Notes under the pieces: model-generated
Seen by the model: only the letters and a program-made list of their open reading frames with translations
Database searches by the model: none
Told to the model about the DNA's origin: nothing
In this document: positions 9,035-17,783 of the stretch, in pieces
How positions within the stretch are numbered: the stretch's first letter is position 1
Layout of the letters: every line of letters starts with the position of its first letter
Source: Methylophilus sp. 5
GTDB lineage: Bacteria > Pseudomonadota > Gammaproteobacteria > Burkholderiales > Methylophilaceae
DNA length: 64,000 bases
Assembly: GCF_000515275.1 (NCBI RefSeq)
Contig: NZ_KI911560.1
Span: forward strand, 1,922,001-1,986,000
Reading direction: 5' to 3'
Translations under genes and position numbers: made by a program

Positions 9035-10732
9035 ATGAATATGCAGGATTTACCGCTGACAGGGCAGGTGCCGCCATTAGCGGTAGCCTTGTTGCCGCAG
9101 GCGCGGCAACTGGCGCTGCAAACCGGGCGGCCACTGATAGAGGTGCTGGAGGAGTTGTCTCAACTGGCGCCCGATGTGTTTGTGCTGGCCCTGGGCCAAT
9201 GCATGCATTACCCCACGCTGACCGCGCTTGATTTACATGCCATGCAGCCAATGTTTGAGCTGTTGCGCTTTAATGACGCCAGTACGCTGCAAGTGGCGTT
9301 AATGCAAAAAGACGGCCAGTCGCTGCATCTGGTGCTGGCAGACCCGTTTGATGAACGCCTGCAACTGCGTTTGCAAAGTATGGTGCGTGTGCCGGTGCAA
9401 TGGTGTTTGGCGCATCGCAACGATATTGCCGCGTGTTTGCAGTTTCATGAGGCGCAAATGCGCGCGCTGGATCAGGTGCATGCCAGCGATCACACCATCA
9501 GTGAGCAAGAGGCGCCGGTTGAAGAATTGTCGCTTAAATCTATTAGCGAAGACAGCAGCCCGGTGGTGCGCTTTGTGCGCTCAACTTTATACGACGCCCT
9601 CAAAGCCGGTGCCAGTGATATTCATCTCGAATCTACCATGCATGGCCTGCGCGTGAAATATCGCATTGATGGCGTGCTCACCGAGGTGGGCGGCTTAAGT
9701 GGTGTGATGCAGGCTGAGCAGGCCATTTCGCGCATCAAAGTGATGTCTGAGCTCGATATTGCCGAACGGCGTATTCCGCAAGATGGCCGCTGTAAAGTAC
9801 ATGCCCTGGGCCGCGAGATCGACCTGCGCGTTTCCATTATGCCCAGTGTGGTAGGTGAAGACGCTGTGTTGCGCGTGCTGGATAGAAAAGCCCTGAGTGA
9901 AGCGCAAGGCATCAGCTTAGAAGTGCTGGGGTTTGCCCCGGCACTGCTGGCACAAATCCGCGCGCAGGCCGAAGCACCTTATGGCATGTTACTGGTGACC
10001 GGCCCGACAGGCAGCGGCAAAACCACGACGTTGTACGGCATGATTTCAGAAATCAACCAGGGCCAGGACAAGATTATTACCATTGAAGACCCGGTTGAAT
10101 ATCAATTGCCCGGCGTGCTGCAAATCCCGGTCAACGAGAAAAAAGGCCTCACGTTTGCGCGCGGCTTGCGCTCTATTTTGCGCCACGACCCCGACAAAAT
10201 CATGGTGGGCGAAATTCGCGATGGCGAAACGGCGCAAATTGCGGTGCAGTCGGCGCTGACCGGGCATTTGGTGCTGACCACCGTGCATGCCAATAATGTG
10301 TTTGATGTGATTGGCCGTTTTACCAATATGGGTGTGGATGCTTATAGCTTTGTGTCGGCAGTCAACGTGATTTTAGCGCAGCGGCTAGTGCGCGTGATTT
10401 GCCCGTTTTGCAAGGTCGATGACGTGCCAGAGCCTGCCTTGCTGGTGAAGTCTGGCTTGAGTGTTGAGGCCACGCAACACTATCAGTTTAAAAAAGGCCA
10501 GGGCTGTGGCCAGTGCCATGGCAGCGGTTACAAAGGCCGTAAAGGCATTGCCGAATTATTGCTGTTTGACGACCGCATGCGCGAGCTGATTGTCTCTAAA
10601 GCGCCGATTAGCCAGATCAAGGCACTGGCCGCGACAACCGGCACCCGTGCCATGCGTGACGCTGGCCTGGCGCTGGTCGCGGCGGGCGAAACTACCTTGC
10701 AGGAGATTAACCGTGTTACATCACTCACCTGA
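9035..10732 (+). CDS. gspE: Secretion ATPase GspE
   Basis: Hexameric cytoplasmic ATPase that drives pseudopilus assembly, 565 residues. An N-terminal T2SSE_N-like domain precedes the catalytic core with Walker A GPTGSGKTTT (about residue 322), Asp box IEDPVEYQ, Walker B IMVGEIRD and His box TVHANN. A tetracysteine zinc motif is present (CPFC about residue 455, CGQC about residue 490), as in GspE/PilB. It lies 13 nt after gspF and overlaps the next gene by 20 nt. Confidence 0.92.
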   Translation: MNMQDLPLTGQVPPLAVALLPQARQLALQTGRPLIEVLEELSQLAPDVFVLALGQCMHYPTLTALDLHAMQPMFELLRFNDASTLQVALMQKDGQSLHLVLADPFDERLQLRLQSMVRVPVQWCLAHRNDIAACLQFHEAQMRALDQVHASDHTISEQEAPVEELSLKSISEDSSPVVRFVRSTLYDALKAGASDIHLESTMHGLRVKYRIDGVLTEVGGLSGVMQAEQAISRIKVMSELDIAERRIPQDGRCKVHALGREIDLRVSIMPSVVGEDAVLRVLDRKALSEAQGISLEVLGFAPALLAQIRAQAEAPYGMLLVTGPTGSGKTTTLYGMISEINQGQDKIITIEDPVEYQLPGVLQIPVNEKKGLTFARGLRSILRHDPDKIMVGEIRDGETAQIAVQSALTGHLVLTTVHANNVFDVIGRFTNMGVDAYSFVSAVNVILAQRLVRVICPFCKVDDVPEPALLVKSGLSVEATQHYQFKKGQGCGQCHGSGYKGRKGIAELLLFDDRMRELIVSKAPISQIKALAATTGTRAMRDAGLALVAAGETTLQEINRVTSLT

Positions 10733-11603
10733 CCCTGGTATAGATTGCCGCCTGACCGACAGCCGCCGTTGGTGGCAAGCGCTGAGTGCGCCCGAGTTGC
10801 GGCTGGTCATCAGTGATGATGCGCTCGAGGTGTTTCAGTTTCAACGGTCGTGGCACCCAGGCGGACGCCTGCAGATGACCCACCATCAACGCTACGATTT
10901 ACCGGGCAACGCGCAAGATGTTTTGCCGCCAGAGGCGTTGTGGCAGACCTTGCATGCAGTATTGCCCGCCTTGGCTGGCCAGCGCTGGCATGTGGTGGTG
11001 GTGCTCTCTAACCAATATGCGCGCTGGCTGGTATTGCCATGGCAAGCCGAAGTCCGCTCGCAGGCCGATCAAACAGCCTACTATCGCCACGGCTTGCAGC
11101 AGGCATTTGCCAGCGACATGCAAGACTGGCAGATTCGGGTGCAGGCGGGCGGCTATGGCCAACATAGTTTGCTCACGGCGCTGCCTGCCGCGTTGATAGA
11201 AAAATTGCAGGTGGTGTTGGCCGAGCATGGTTTGTTGCCGGGTATCATTGCACCAGCCTGGCAGCTCGCTGCCAACCAGGCTTTACACGTGATGCGCCAG
11301 CACGGCTTACCCGCCGATGGCTGGATTGTGTGTCGTGAGTCTGGCAGCTTAACAGTGGCTTGCCTGATGCAGGGTGACTGGCAGCACATTCGCCAAGTGC
11401 CGGTAGACGCGCAGTGGCAGCAGACCTTGCATCAACTATTATTGCGCGAGCAGGTAATGTATCCAGCGCGTGCCGCGTTGCCAGTTTTTTTGCCACAGCT
11501 GCAAGCAAGCGGCGTCAGCCGACAGTCGTTGATGCCTTTTGAGGTGGTCGATGTGCCATCATCGAGCAAGCTGCTTGCCTCTGATCAGCAGAGGGCCAGC
11601 TGA
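10713..11603 (+). CDS. GspL/PilM-position assembly protein
   Basis: About 296 residues, cytoplasmic, no signal peptide or clear membrane helix. Sequence such as LRLVISDDALEVFQF, WHVVVVLSNQYARWLVLPW and a C-terminal PLVV-like domain is loosely compatible with the actin-like fold of GspL cytoplasmic domain/PilM, but I recognise it mainly by position: directly after gspE and before pilN- and pilO-like genes. The GTG at 10713 is chosen because AGGAG lies 7 nt upstream, inside the gspE end; the longer open frame from 10590 lacks this. Confidence 0.65.
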   Translation: MLHHSPDPGIDCRLTDSRRWWQALSAPELRLVISDDALEVFQFQRSWHPGGRLQMTHHQRYDLPGNAQDVLPPEALWQTLHAVLPALAGQRWHVVVVLSNQYARWLVLPWQAEVRSQADQTAYYRHGLQQAFASDMQDWQIRVQAGGYGQHSLLTALPAALIEKLQVVLAEHGLLPGIIAPAWQLAANQALHVMRQHGLPADGWIVCRESGSLTVACLMQGDWQHIRQVPVDAQWQQTLHQLLLREQVMYPARAALPVFLPQLQASGVSRQSLMPFEVVDVPSSSKLLASDQQRAS

Positions 11604-12118
11604 TGCAGCATTTGCGCATGAACTATGCCGCAGGTCGTCTGCCAGGGCCGGTCGCGACGCTACTTGGTGTGGTGTTACTGATTAGCTTCGTCTGCCTGGC
11701 CGTGATTTATCGCCAGTTTGCTGAAGAAAATACGCGCTTGCAGCAACAGTGGCAGGCGCATCAATTGGCGCTAGGCGTTCGCCAGCAGGCAGCCAGTCAT
11801 CCAGTGGTGAATCAGGCGCTGGCGGCTGAAATAGCCGCGGCGCAGCTGCAGATTCAAACACCATGGTTAGCGCTGTTAAGTGAGCTCGAACACGCGCAGC
11901 AAGCGCAGTTATATTGGCTGCAATTATCCCCTGATGCCAAACGTAAACAGATCCGCATGACCGTGCTGGCTCAGCAACGCCAGCAAGGTTGGGCATTGGT
12001 TGATCGGCTCAAAAAGCAACCCGGCCTGGCCGACGTGAAACTCAAGGCCAGTGAAGCCACCGAGGTGAACGGTTTACGCATGACCACTTTGCATCTGGAG
12101 GCCGGATGGAAGTTTTAA
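11603..12118 (+). CDS. PilN-like (GspL periplasmic-type) assembly protein
   Basis: 171 residues with one transmembrane helix near the N-terminus (VATLLGVVLLISFVCLAVIY, residues about 18-37), then a coiled-coil stretch (EENTRLQQQWQ) and a small C-terminal ferredoxin-like domain, the plan of PilN and of the periplasmic part of GspL. It begins on TGATG overlapping the preceding stop and overlaps the next gene by 13 nt. Probable partner of the preceding protein, linking GspE to the inner membrane. Confidence 0.65.
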   Translation: MQHLRMNYAAGRLPGPVATLLGVVLLISFVCLAVIYRQFAEENTRLQQQWQAHQLALGVRQQAASHPVVNQALAAEIAAAQLQIQTPWLALLSELEHAQQAQLYWLQLSPDAKRKQIRMTVLAQQRQQGWALVDRLKKQPGLADVKLKASEATEVNGLRMTTLHLEAGWKF

Positions 12119-12654
12119 GCCAAGCCCTGCAGCGCCTGCGCTTTGTGTGCCAGCAGACATGGCAGAGCCACCGCTGGCTGCTAGCCATGTTGCTCATCAC
12201 TATTGTGCTGTCGGGTCTGATTGCACAAGCCTGGTGGAGTCGCCAGACCCTGCAACACGCCTTGCAACAATTGCCGGTGCAGACCAAACAGGTCATTGTT
12301 GCGCCCGTTGCCAGTCCTGTTGCCTCAACTACTTTACAAACCTGGCCAGTTGCAGACGATGCCGACCGTATCAGTGCCGAAATTCTGGCGACGGCCGATG
12401 CCATGGGCATGCTGTTTGAGCGGGCGGAGTTTCAGTCGTTAGCCATTGAAAAGACCAGCTTGCAGGTGCAGCGCATTAAGCTGCCGCTCAAAGGTGATTA
12501 TTTGCAGGTGCGTCACTTTTTGCAGCAGGTGTTGCAGCACTACCCTAGCTTAGCGTTAAGCCAGTTTAAATTGCAACGGAGTGATGTGATGCAAGCCGAG
12601 ATAGAAGCTTATGTAGAGTTTAGCTTGTATACCCGCAAACGAGGCCAGACATGA
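12106..12654 (+). CDS. PilO/GspM-like assembly protein
   Basis: 182 residues: a short cytoplasmic N-terminus, one membrane helix (WLLAMLLITIVLSGLIAQAWW, split here as WLLAMLLITIV then LSGLIAQAWW; residues about 25-45), then a periplasmic domain ending in a ferredoxin-like fold (IKLPLKGDYLQVRHFLQQVL). This resembles PilO and GspM. GGAGGCCGG precedes the ATG. The gene overlaps both neighbours, consistent with an obligate complex with the PilN- and PilP-like products. Confidence 0.65.
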   Translation: MEVLSQALQRLRFVCQQTWQSHRWLLAMLLITIVLSGLIAQAWWSRQTLQHALQQLPVQTKQVIVAPVASPVASTTLQTWPVADDADRISAEILATADAMGMLFERAEFQSLAIEKTSLQVQRIKLPLKGDYLQVRHFLQQVLQHYPSLALSQFKLQRSDVMQAEIEAYVEFSLYTRKRGQT

Positions 12655-13139
12655 TGCGGCGCGGCTTGGTATGGGCGGCACTGGCTTGTACCCTGCTGGC
12701 GTGCTGGTGGGTGGAGCAAGCCGAGCAAGTGCCAGCTGCTGCGACGGTTGCAACAGTCAAGCATGCACCTCAGCGCCGCGTGACTTTAGCGCAGGTCATG
12801 CCTGAGCAGCATCTGCCGCCATCGCCCGTTGTTGTGACCACGGTTGCCACGGTGGATGAGGCGGCAATTAACTTGTTTGCACCCCTGGAGATGCCTACCG
12901 CTGAGGCGGCCGCATCGCAACCGCCAGCGGCAGTAAACCCTTATACCTATGCCGGGCGGCTACAAGAAGACGGTCGCTGGATTGTTTTTTTAACCGACGG
13001 CCAACAACAATATGTATTACATGCAGGCGACCGATTTGCCGAAGGCTGGCAGGTGGCTTTGCTCGATCAACAAAAAATCGTGCTGCAACACGCAGCGGAG
13101 CGCTTTGAAATCAGGCTGGATAACGGGGTGGTGTTTTGA
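12651..13139 (+). CDS. GspC/PilP-like linker protein
   Basis: 162 residues: an N-terminal hydrophobic anchor (LVWAALACTLLACWW), a Val/Ala/Pro-rich periplasmic linker to about residue 95, and a C-terminal all-beta domain (NPYTYAGRLQEDGRW, VLHAGDRFAEGWQV, IVLQHAAERFEIRL). That last domain matches the homology-region fold by which GspC and PilP contact the secretin N-domains. Position immediately before the secretin supports this. ATGATG start overlaps the preceding stop. Confidence 0.6.
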   Translation: MMRRGLVWAALACTLLACWWVEQAEQVPAAATVATVKHAPQRRVTLAQVMPEQHLPPSPVVVTTVATVDEAAINLFAPLEMPTAEAAASQPPAAVNPYTYAGRLQEDGRWIVFLTDGQQQYVLHAGDRFAEGWQVALLDQQKIVLQHAAERFEIRLDNGVVF

Positions 13140-15094
13140 ACAAGCAAGTGAATCAATCCTATTGGCGCTGGGTCTGCCTGCTTGGCAGCCCGCTGTTATT
13201 CGTGAGTTGCAGTAACTTGCTGCCAGCACCGCAAACCGGTGATGCCACGCTGGAGCAGGCCAGAATTTATGCTGCGCGCGGTCAGGACGACGAGGCGATC
13301 CAATTATTGCAACCGTTGGTAGAGGCGCATCCTCGTCAGCCGCAATATAAAAACTGGCTCACCTTATTGCAAGAGAAAAAATTGCAAAAACAATTGCAGC
13401 AAGCCGATAGTTTGCTGGCCGCGCAGCAATACGATGCGGCGAGCGAGGCTTACCAGCAAGTATTGCAAATGTCGCCCAGCAACCGTGCCGCCAGTGACGG
13501 CCTGCAAAAGGTGCAACTGGCACGCCAGCACGCGGCACAACTGGCCCAAGTGAACATGGCAATTGCCGCAGAAGATCTGGCGGGTGCCGAGTTTGGTTTG
13601 CGCAGCATTTTGGCTGAGCAACCAGCACATGCCGAGGCGCGCCGGCTGTTTGAGCAACTTGAGCAGAAAAAAAACGAGCGCAGCAGTGTGGTGCGGCCGT
13701 TGCAGTCTTCACTCAAAAAGAAAGTCACGCTGGAGTTTAAAAATACGCCGGTCAAACAGGCATTTGAGTACTTGGGCAAGGCTGGCAATTTAAATTTTTC
13801 GTTTGATCAAGAGCTTAACGAGGGCATCCGCGTTAATGTGTTGTTGCGCGATACGCCGATTGAGCAGGCGATGGAAGTGATCCTTACCAGCCATCAGCTT
13901 GGCAAAAAAGTGCTCAATAGCAATACGCTGCTGATTTATCCGCAAGCACGTGCGGCGCAGTATGAAGAGCTGTTTGTGCGCAGTTTTTACCTGACGCACA
14001 TGGATGCCAAGCGTGCGCTCAATATGATGAAAACCGTGCTGCATGCCAGCGATGTGTATATGGATGAAAAACTGAATACGCTGGTGATTCGCGACACCAT
14101 GGACCGCATTAAAGTGGCCGAAAAGCTGATTGCCTCGCAAGACCTCAATGAGCCGGAGGTGATGCTTGAGGTGGAGGTGATGGAGATTAATCGCCGTAAC
14201 CTGGAAAACCTGGGTATTCAGTACCCCAGCCAGATTGGTGTCGGTGTGCAGGGTAATGCGGCTGGCAGTAGCAGTGGCACCCAACCGCAAGCAGGTAAAC
14301 TCACCTTGACTGAGTTGCGCAACTTTAATGGCAACCTGGGCGTGTTTTCAATCAACGATCCGGCGATTGTGCTTAACCTGCTGCATCAGGATACCGACAC
14401 TAATTTGCTCGCCAGCCCGAAGATCCGCGTTAAAAACCGCGATCGGGCCAAAATTCATGTTGGTGACAAGATACCGGTGCTCACCAGTGTGGCCAGTGCG
14501 CAGGGTTTTGTCAGCCAAAACGTGAACTACATCGAGGTCGGCATTAAGCTAGACGTGGAGCCAGTGATCCAGATGCAAGATCAGGTCAGTATCAAGGTTG
14601 GCATGGAGGTGAGCAATATTACCGATCAGGTCACTACTAGCTCTGGGGTGCTGGCGTATACCATTGGCAGCCGCAATGCCAATACCACCTTGCAATTGCG
14701 CAATAACGAAACGCAAATTTTGGCCGGGTTATTTCGTGATGATGAACAGAAAACGCGCCGCAAGGTGCCGGGCCTGGGTAATTTGCCGCTGATTGGCAAA
14801 CTGTTTAGCAGTAACAATGAGGACAAGCGTAAAAATGAAATTGTGCTGTTGATTACGCCGCGCATTATGCATAACCTGAGCCCGGCCAGTTCGGTATATA
14901 GCTTGATCCCTTCCGGGGTTGCTGCCACGGCTAACCCTGTGGGGGCGGGCGGTGCGCGTACCGTGCAAGCCATAGACACATCACCCGCGCCAGTGGTAAC
15001 GCCGCAATCGACACAAAGCAGCAATATGCGTAATGACAGCGGCTTTGCCAACCAGATGATGAACAGCACCGATACCGGTGCCGTACAACCGTAG
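13136..15094 (+). CDS. gspD: GspD-like secretin with N-terminal TPR region
   Basis: Outer-membrane secretin, about 652 residues. N-terminal hydrophobic stretch ending in FVSC, a probable but atypical lipobox. Residues about 35-180 are helical repeats of TPR type (ARIYAARGQDDEAIQLL, YDAASEAYQQVL), not usual in classical GspD. Secretin N-domains follow (VTLEFKNTPVKQAFEYLG; VRSFYLTHMDAKRA), then the secretin beta-domain (VEVMEINRRNLENLGIQ, LLASPKIRVKNRDRAKIHVG, VPGLGNLPLIGKLF). TTG start overlaps the preceding stop. The architecture is closer to type IV-pilus-like or atypical T2SS secretins. Confidence 0.88.
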   Translation: MNKQVNQSYWRWVCLLGSPLLFVSCSNLLPAPQTGDATLEQARIYAARGQDDEAIQLLQPLVEAHPRQPQYKNWLTLLQEKKLQKQLQQADSLLAAQQYDAASEAYQQVLQMSPSNRAASDGLQKVQLARQHAAQLAQVNMAIAAEDLAGAEFGLRSILAEQPAHAEARRLFEQLEQKKNERSSVVRPLQSSLKKKVTLEFKNTPVKQAFEYLGKAGNLNFSFDQELNEGIRVNVLLRDTPIEQAMEVILTSHQLGKKVLNSNTLLIYPQARAAQYEELFVRSFYLTHMDAKRALNMMKTVLHASDVYMDEKLNTLVIRDTMDRIKVAEKLIASQDLNEPEVMLEVEVMEINRRNLENLGIQYPSQIGVGVQGNAAGSSSGTQPQAGKLTLTELRNFNGNLGVFSINDPAIVLNLLHQDTDTNLLASPKIRVKNRDRAKIHVGDKIPVLTSVASAQGFVSQNVNYIEVGIKLDVEPVIQMQDQVSIKVGMEVSNITDQVTTSSGVLAYTIGSRNANTTLQLRNNETQILAGLFRDDEQKTRRKVPGLGNLPLIGKLFSSNNEDKRKNEIVLLITPRIMHNLSPASSVYSLIPSGVAATANPVGAGGARTVQAIDTSPAPVVTPQSTQSSNMRNDSGFANQMMNSTDTGAVQP

Positions 15095-15106
15095 CAGGAC
15101 AAACAA

Positions 15107-15637
15107 GTGATGCTATCTATGCCGCAACGTAACACACATGGCTTCACCTTGCGCGGTTTAACCATCGGTAGTTTCACCTTACGCGGTTTCACTTTGATCG
15201 AGCTATTGGTGACGCTAGCGTTGCTGGCGTTGCTGGTAACCTCGGCCAGCCCGGTGTTACAGCTCAGTGCCAAGCGCGATAAAGAACGTGAGCTCAAGCG
15301 GGCGTTGTGGCAGTTGCGTGATGCCTTGGATGCCTACAAAGACGCCGTCGATCAGGGGCTGATTAAAAAAATTGCCGATGGCAGTGGTTATCCGCCTAAT
15401 TTAACTATTTTGGTCACTGGCGTTGAAAACGCGCAAGACCCTAAAAAGAAAAAGATGTTTTTTTTACGCCGCATTCCGCGTGACCCGTTTGCGGCTGACA
15501 TGAGCCAAGGTAACGCGGCTACTTGGCAGATACGCGCCTATGACGGTGCCCTCGATGACATGGCGCAAGACGTCTATGACGTGTCTTCACGCTCCCCCGC
15601 CATGGGCATTAACCAGCAACCTTATAGCGAGTGGTAA
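15107..15637 (+). CDS. Pseudopilin with repeated cleavage-like motifs
   Basis: Type II secretion pseudopilin. The methylation helix FTLIELLVTLALLALLVTS is preceded by a leader with two further FTLRG copies (HGFTLRG, SFTLRG, then GFTLIE). Only the last copy has Glu at +5 and the long hydrophobic helix, so it is the likely cleavage site. The rest is a small globular domain (LKRALWQLRDALDAYKDAV, IPRDPFAADM). GTG at 15107 has AGGA 8 nt upstream; ATGs at 15110 and 15119 are alternatives. Probably a GspG- or GspH-like member. Confidence 0.75.
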   Translation: MMLSMPQRNTHGFTLRGLTIGSFTLRGFTLIELLVTLALLALLVTSASPVLQLSAKRDKERELKRALWQLRDALDAYKDAVDQGLIKKIADGSGYPPNLTILVTGVENAQDPKKKKMFFLRRIPRDPFAADMSQGNAATWQIRAYDGALDDMAQDVYDVSSRSPAMGINQQPYSEW

Positions 15638-15640
15638 AGC

Positions 15641-16012
15641 ATGAAACGCGGATTCACCCTGATTGAAATGTTGGTGGTGCTGGCGATTCTGGCCATGCTG
15701 CTGACGATTGTGTCGCCCAAGTTTATGCATATGCTGCAACGCGCCAAAGAAACCAGTTTGCGGCATGACCTGCTCACCATGCGTGACGCGATTGATAAAT
15801 TTTATAGTGATAAAAACCGTTATCCGGAAACCCTGGACGAATTGGTCGAGCGCCAATATCTCAAAGCCGTTCCGCCTGATCCGGTGACCGAGCGCGTAGA
15901 CACTTGGGTCATCACCTTGCCGCCTAACATTGATGAACAAGGCAGCGTGTTTGATGTGCATAGCGGCTCGGCACGGGTGGCTGAGGATGGCACGCCCTAT
16001 GCACTGTGGTAA
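15641..16012 (+). CDS. Pseudopilin, GspG-like
   Basis: 123 residues starting MKRGFTLIEMLVVLAILAML: a 4-residue leader, cleavage after Gly, Glu at +5, then the hydrophobic helix. The globular part has HDLLTMRDAIDKFYSDKNRYPETLDELV, a GspG/PilE-like pattern with helix and Tyr-Pro turn (given in parts). It begins 3 nt after the previous gene, and the next gene overlaps its end. Confidence 0.8.
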   Translation: MKRGFTLIEMLVVLAILAMLLTIVSPKFMHMLQRAKETSLRHDLLTMRDAIDKFYSDKNRYPETLDELVERQYLKAVPPDPVTERVDTWVITLPPNIDEQGSVFDVHSGSARVAEDGTPYALW

Positions 16013-16490
16013 GTCTACCCGCGGCTTTGTGCTGATCGGCATGTTTATGCTGGTGATGCTCAGTGGCCTGGTGATGGCGCAAGCCAGCCTGCGCTGGAAA
16101 ACGCAAGTGTTGCGCGAACGTGAGTTAGAGTTAATCAAGGTCGGGCTGGCTTATCGCGACGCCATTGGCCGCTATTACAACCAGACACCGGGCGTAGTGA
16201 AAACTTTTCCGCTAACGCTAGAGGTGTTGGCGAACGACACACGGTTTGCCACGGCACGCCGTCATTTGCGCAAACCTTATCTAGACCCCATCACCCTGCG
16301 CGAAGGCTGGGGCATTGTCGAGGCACCCAGCGGCGGCATCATGGGCATTTATAGCCTGTCAGACAAAGCACCGTTTAAAAACAAAGGCTACCGGGGCGAG
16401 TTGCAACACCTGAACGATAAGCGCTATTACGGTGAGTGGTACTTTGTTTATTTGCCACAGCCGGTAGTAGTCAATACGGGCGGTTCGTGA
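15999..16490 (+). CDS. Pseudopilin-like protein closing the type II secretion cluster
   Basis: 163 residues. Leader MHCGKSTRG followed by FVLIGMFMLVMLSGLVMAQ. This is a prepilin-type N-terminus in which the +5 position is Gly rather than Glu, so it may be a minor, tip-type (GspK-like) pseudopilin. The rest has ELELIKVGLAYRDAIGRYY and YLDPITLREGW. The ATG at 15999 overlaps the preceding gene by 14 nt; the open frame extends to 15930 but would bury the leader. Confidence 0.7.
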   Translation: MHCGKSTRGFVLIGMFMLVMLSGLVMAQASLRWKTQVLRERELELIKVGLAYRDAIGRYYNQTPGVVKTFPLTLEVLANDTRFATARRHLRKPYLDPITLREGWGIVEAPSGGIMGIYSLSDKAPFKNKGYRGELQHLNDKRYYGEWYFVYLPQPVVVNTGGS

Positions 16491-16722
16491 ATTAGCATCT
16501 TTTTTTCTGGCATATGCCTGGCTTTTATGTAAAGTTGTGTTAACAACATCAGGTTTTTGGCTCTCCCAGCGATTAAACATATGAAGGGATGTAAATGTGA
16601 AAAATTCCTGTTGTTGGCAGGGTTTTTTCCTGGTTGGCGTTTTTGCTTGGTTCATCGCTTAGCTTAAGCGCAACAAACATCCGGGTCGTTTTTCGTCTGA
16701 CTTTTTATAATGGAGCCATGCT

Positions 16723-17361
16723 GTGGACTTAGTGCCTGATATTGTTGATCTCGTGTTGTACTTACTGGGCGTGCTGTCGGTGCTGGTGTGGTCCATCATT
16801 CTGATGAAAAGCTGGGCCTGGTACAAGTCTCGCCATGAGTCGAACAACTTTTTGTCTGAATGGCAGCAGGTGAAAACCATTTACGAGTTGCCAAAAATTA
16901 TCTCTCACAGCAATAGCAGTTTTGCGCGTTTGTGTGATGCCGGGATGCGGGCGATGAATGAGGCGATGGCGAACTCGGTGTTGCGTAGAAACGAGCGTCA
17001 GGAAGTTATTTTGTTGTCGCTTAAGCAGCAAGCTTATCTGGAGCAAAAGCGGATGGATGGCGGCGTGGCTGTGTTAGCCAGCATTGGATCTACCGCGCCG
17101 TTTATCGGTTTGTTTGGCACGGTGTGGGGCATTATGAATGCGCTTAAGACCATCACGGCCACCGGTTCTGCCGGGCTGGATGTGGTGGCAGGTCCGATCG
17201 GTGAGGCGCTGATTGCGACGGCGATTGGTATTGCCACGGCGGTGCCTGCGGTGCTGGCGTATAACTATTTTATGCGTAAACAGAAGGTACACCGGGCCGA
17301 TATGGAGCAAGTGGCCAGCCGCTTTCAATCATTGTTAACGCAGTCTGGCGTGGAGGGGTAA
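16723..17361 (+). CDS. exbB: ExbB/TolQ family proton channel protein
   Basis: Inner-membrane component of the TonB energising complex, 212 residues. Three membrane helices: VLYLLGVLSVLVWSIILMKS near the N-terminus, and two in the C-terminal half with the MotA/TolQ/ExbB signature GSTAPFIGLFGTVWGIMNAL and EALIATAIGIATAVPAVLAY (given in parts). GTG start with GGAG 7 nt upstream. First gene of exbB-exbD-tonB, which presumably powers the large receptor at 21159. Confidence 0.92.
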   Translation: MDLVPDIVDLVLYLLGVLSVLVWSIILMKSWAWYKSRHESNNFLSEWQQVKTIYELPKIISHSNSSFARLCDAGMRAMNEAMANSVLRRNERQEVILLSLKQQAYLEQKRMDGGVAVLASIGSTAPFIGLFGTVWGIMNALKTITATGSAGLDVVAGPIGEALIATAIGIATAVPAVLAYNYFMRKQKVHRADMEQVASRFQSLLTQSGVEG

Positions 17362-17365
17362 TGCC

Positions 17366-17779
17366 ATGGCGATGTTTAGCGATGGTGAGAGCGAAGACCT
17401 GGTGAGCGAAATCAATGTGACGCCGCTGGTGGATGTGATGCTGGTGTTGCTGACGGTGTTTATTGTGACGGCGCCATTGTTGATGAACGCGGTGAAGGTC
17501 AAGCTGCCGCAGGCCAGTGCCGAGGTGGCGATTACCACACCGAAAACGGCGCATATCAGCGTGACGGATGCAGGGGATGTATTTTTAGACCAAGAGCGCC
17601 TGGCGGTAGAAGGCTTGACCACGGCATTGGGCCTGCTCAAGCAAAGCCATGACCCGGCGGTGGAAATTTATGCCGATGAGCACGCACAATATGGGGTGGT
17701 GGCGAAAGTGTTGGCCGCCATTCAGCGTGCAGGCATCAGCAAGTTCAGTTTTGTCATGTCGCCAGAGGCCAGGAAATAA
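17366..17779 (+). CDS. exbD: ExbD/TolR family protein
   Basis: 137 residues. A cytoplasmic N-terminus leads to INVTPLVDVMLVLLTVF, the single membrane helix with the proton-carrying Asp, and then a small periplasmic domain. GGAGGGG lies 7 nt before the ATG, 4 nt after exbB. The partner of ExbB in converting proton motive force to TonB movement. Confidence 0.93.
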   Translation: MAMFSDGESEDLVSEINVTPLVDVMLVLLTVFIVTAPLLMNAVKVKLPQASAEVAITTPKTAHISVTDAGDVFLDQERLAVEGLTTALGLLKQSHDPAVEIYADEHAQYGVVAKVLAAIQRAGISKFSFVMSPEARK

Positions 17780-17783
17780 AGGC

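Noticed and set aside
16706..16711. TATAAT just before exbB as a promoter -10
   Set aside because: A transcription start from it would fall about 5 nt before the GTG and inside the Shine-Dalgarno, and there is no -35 at the right distance.
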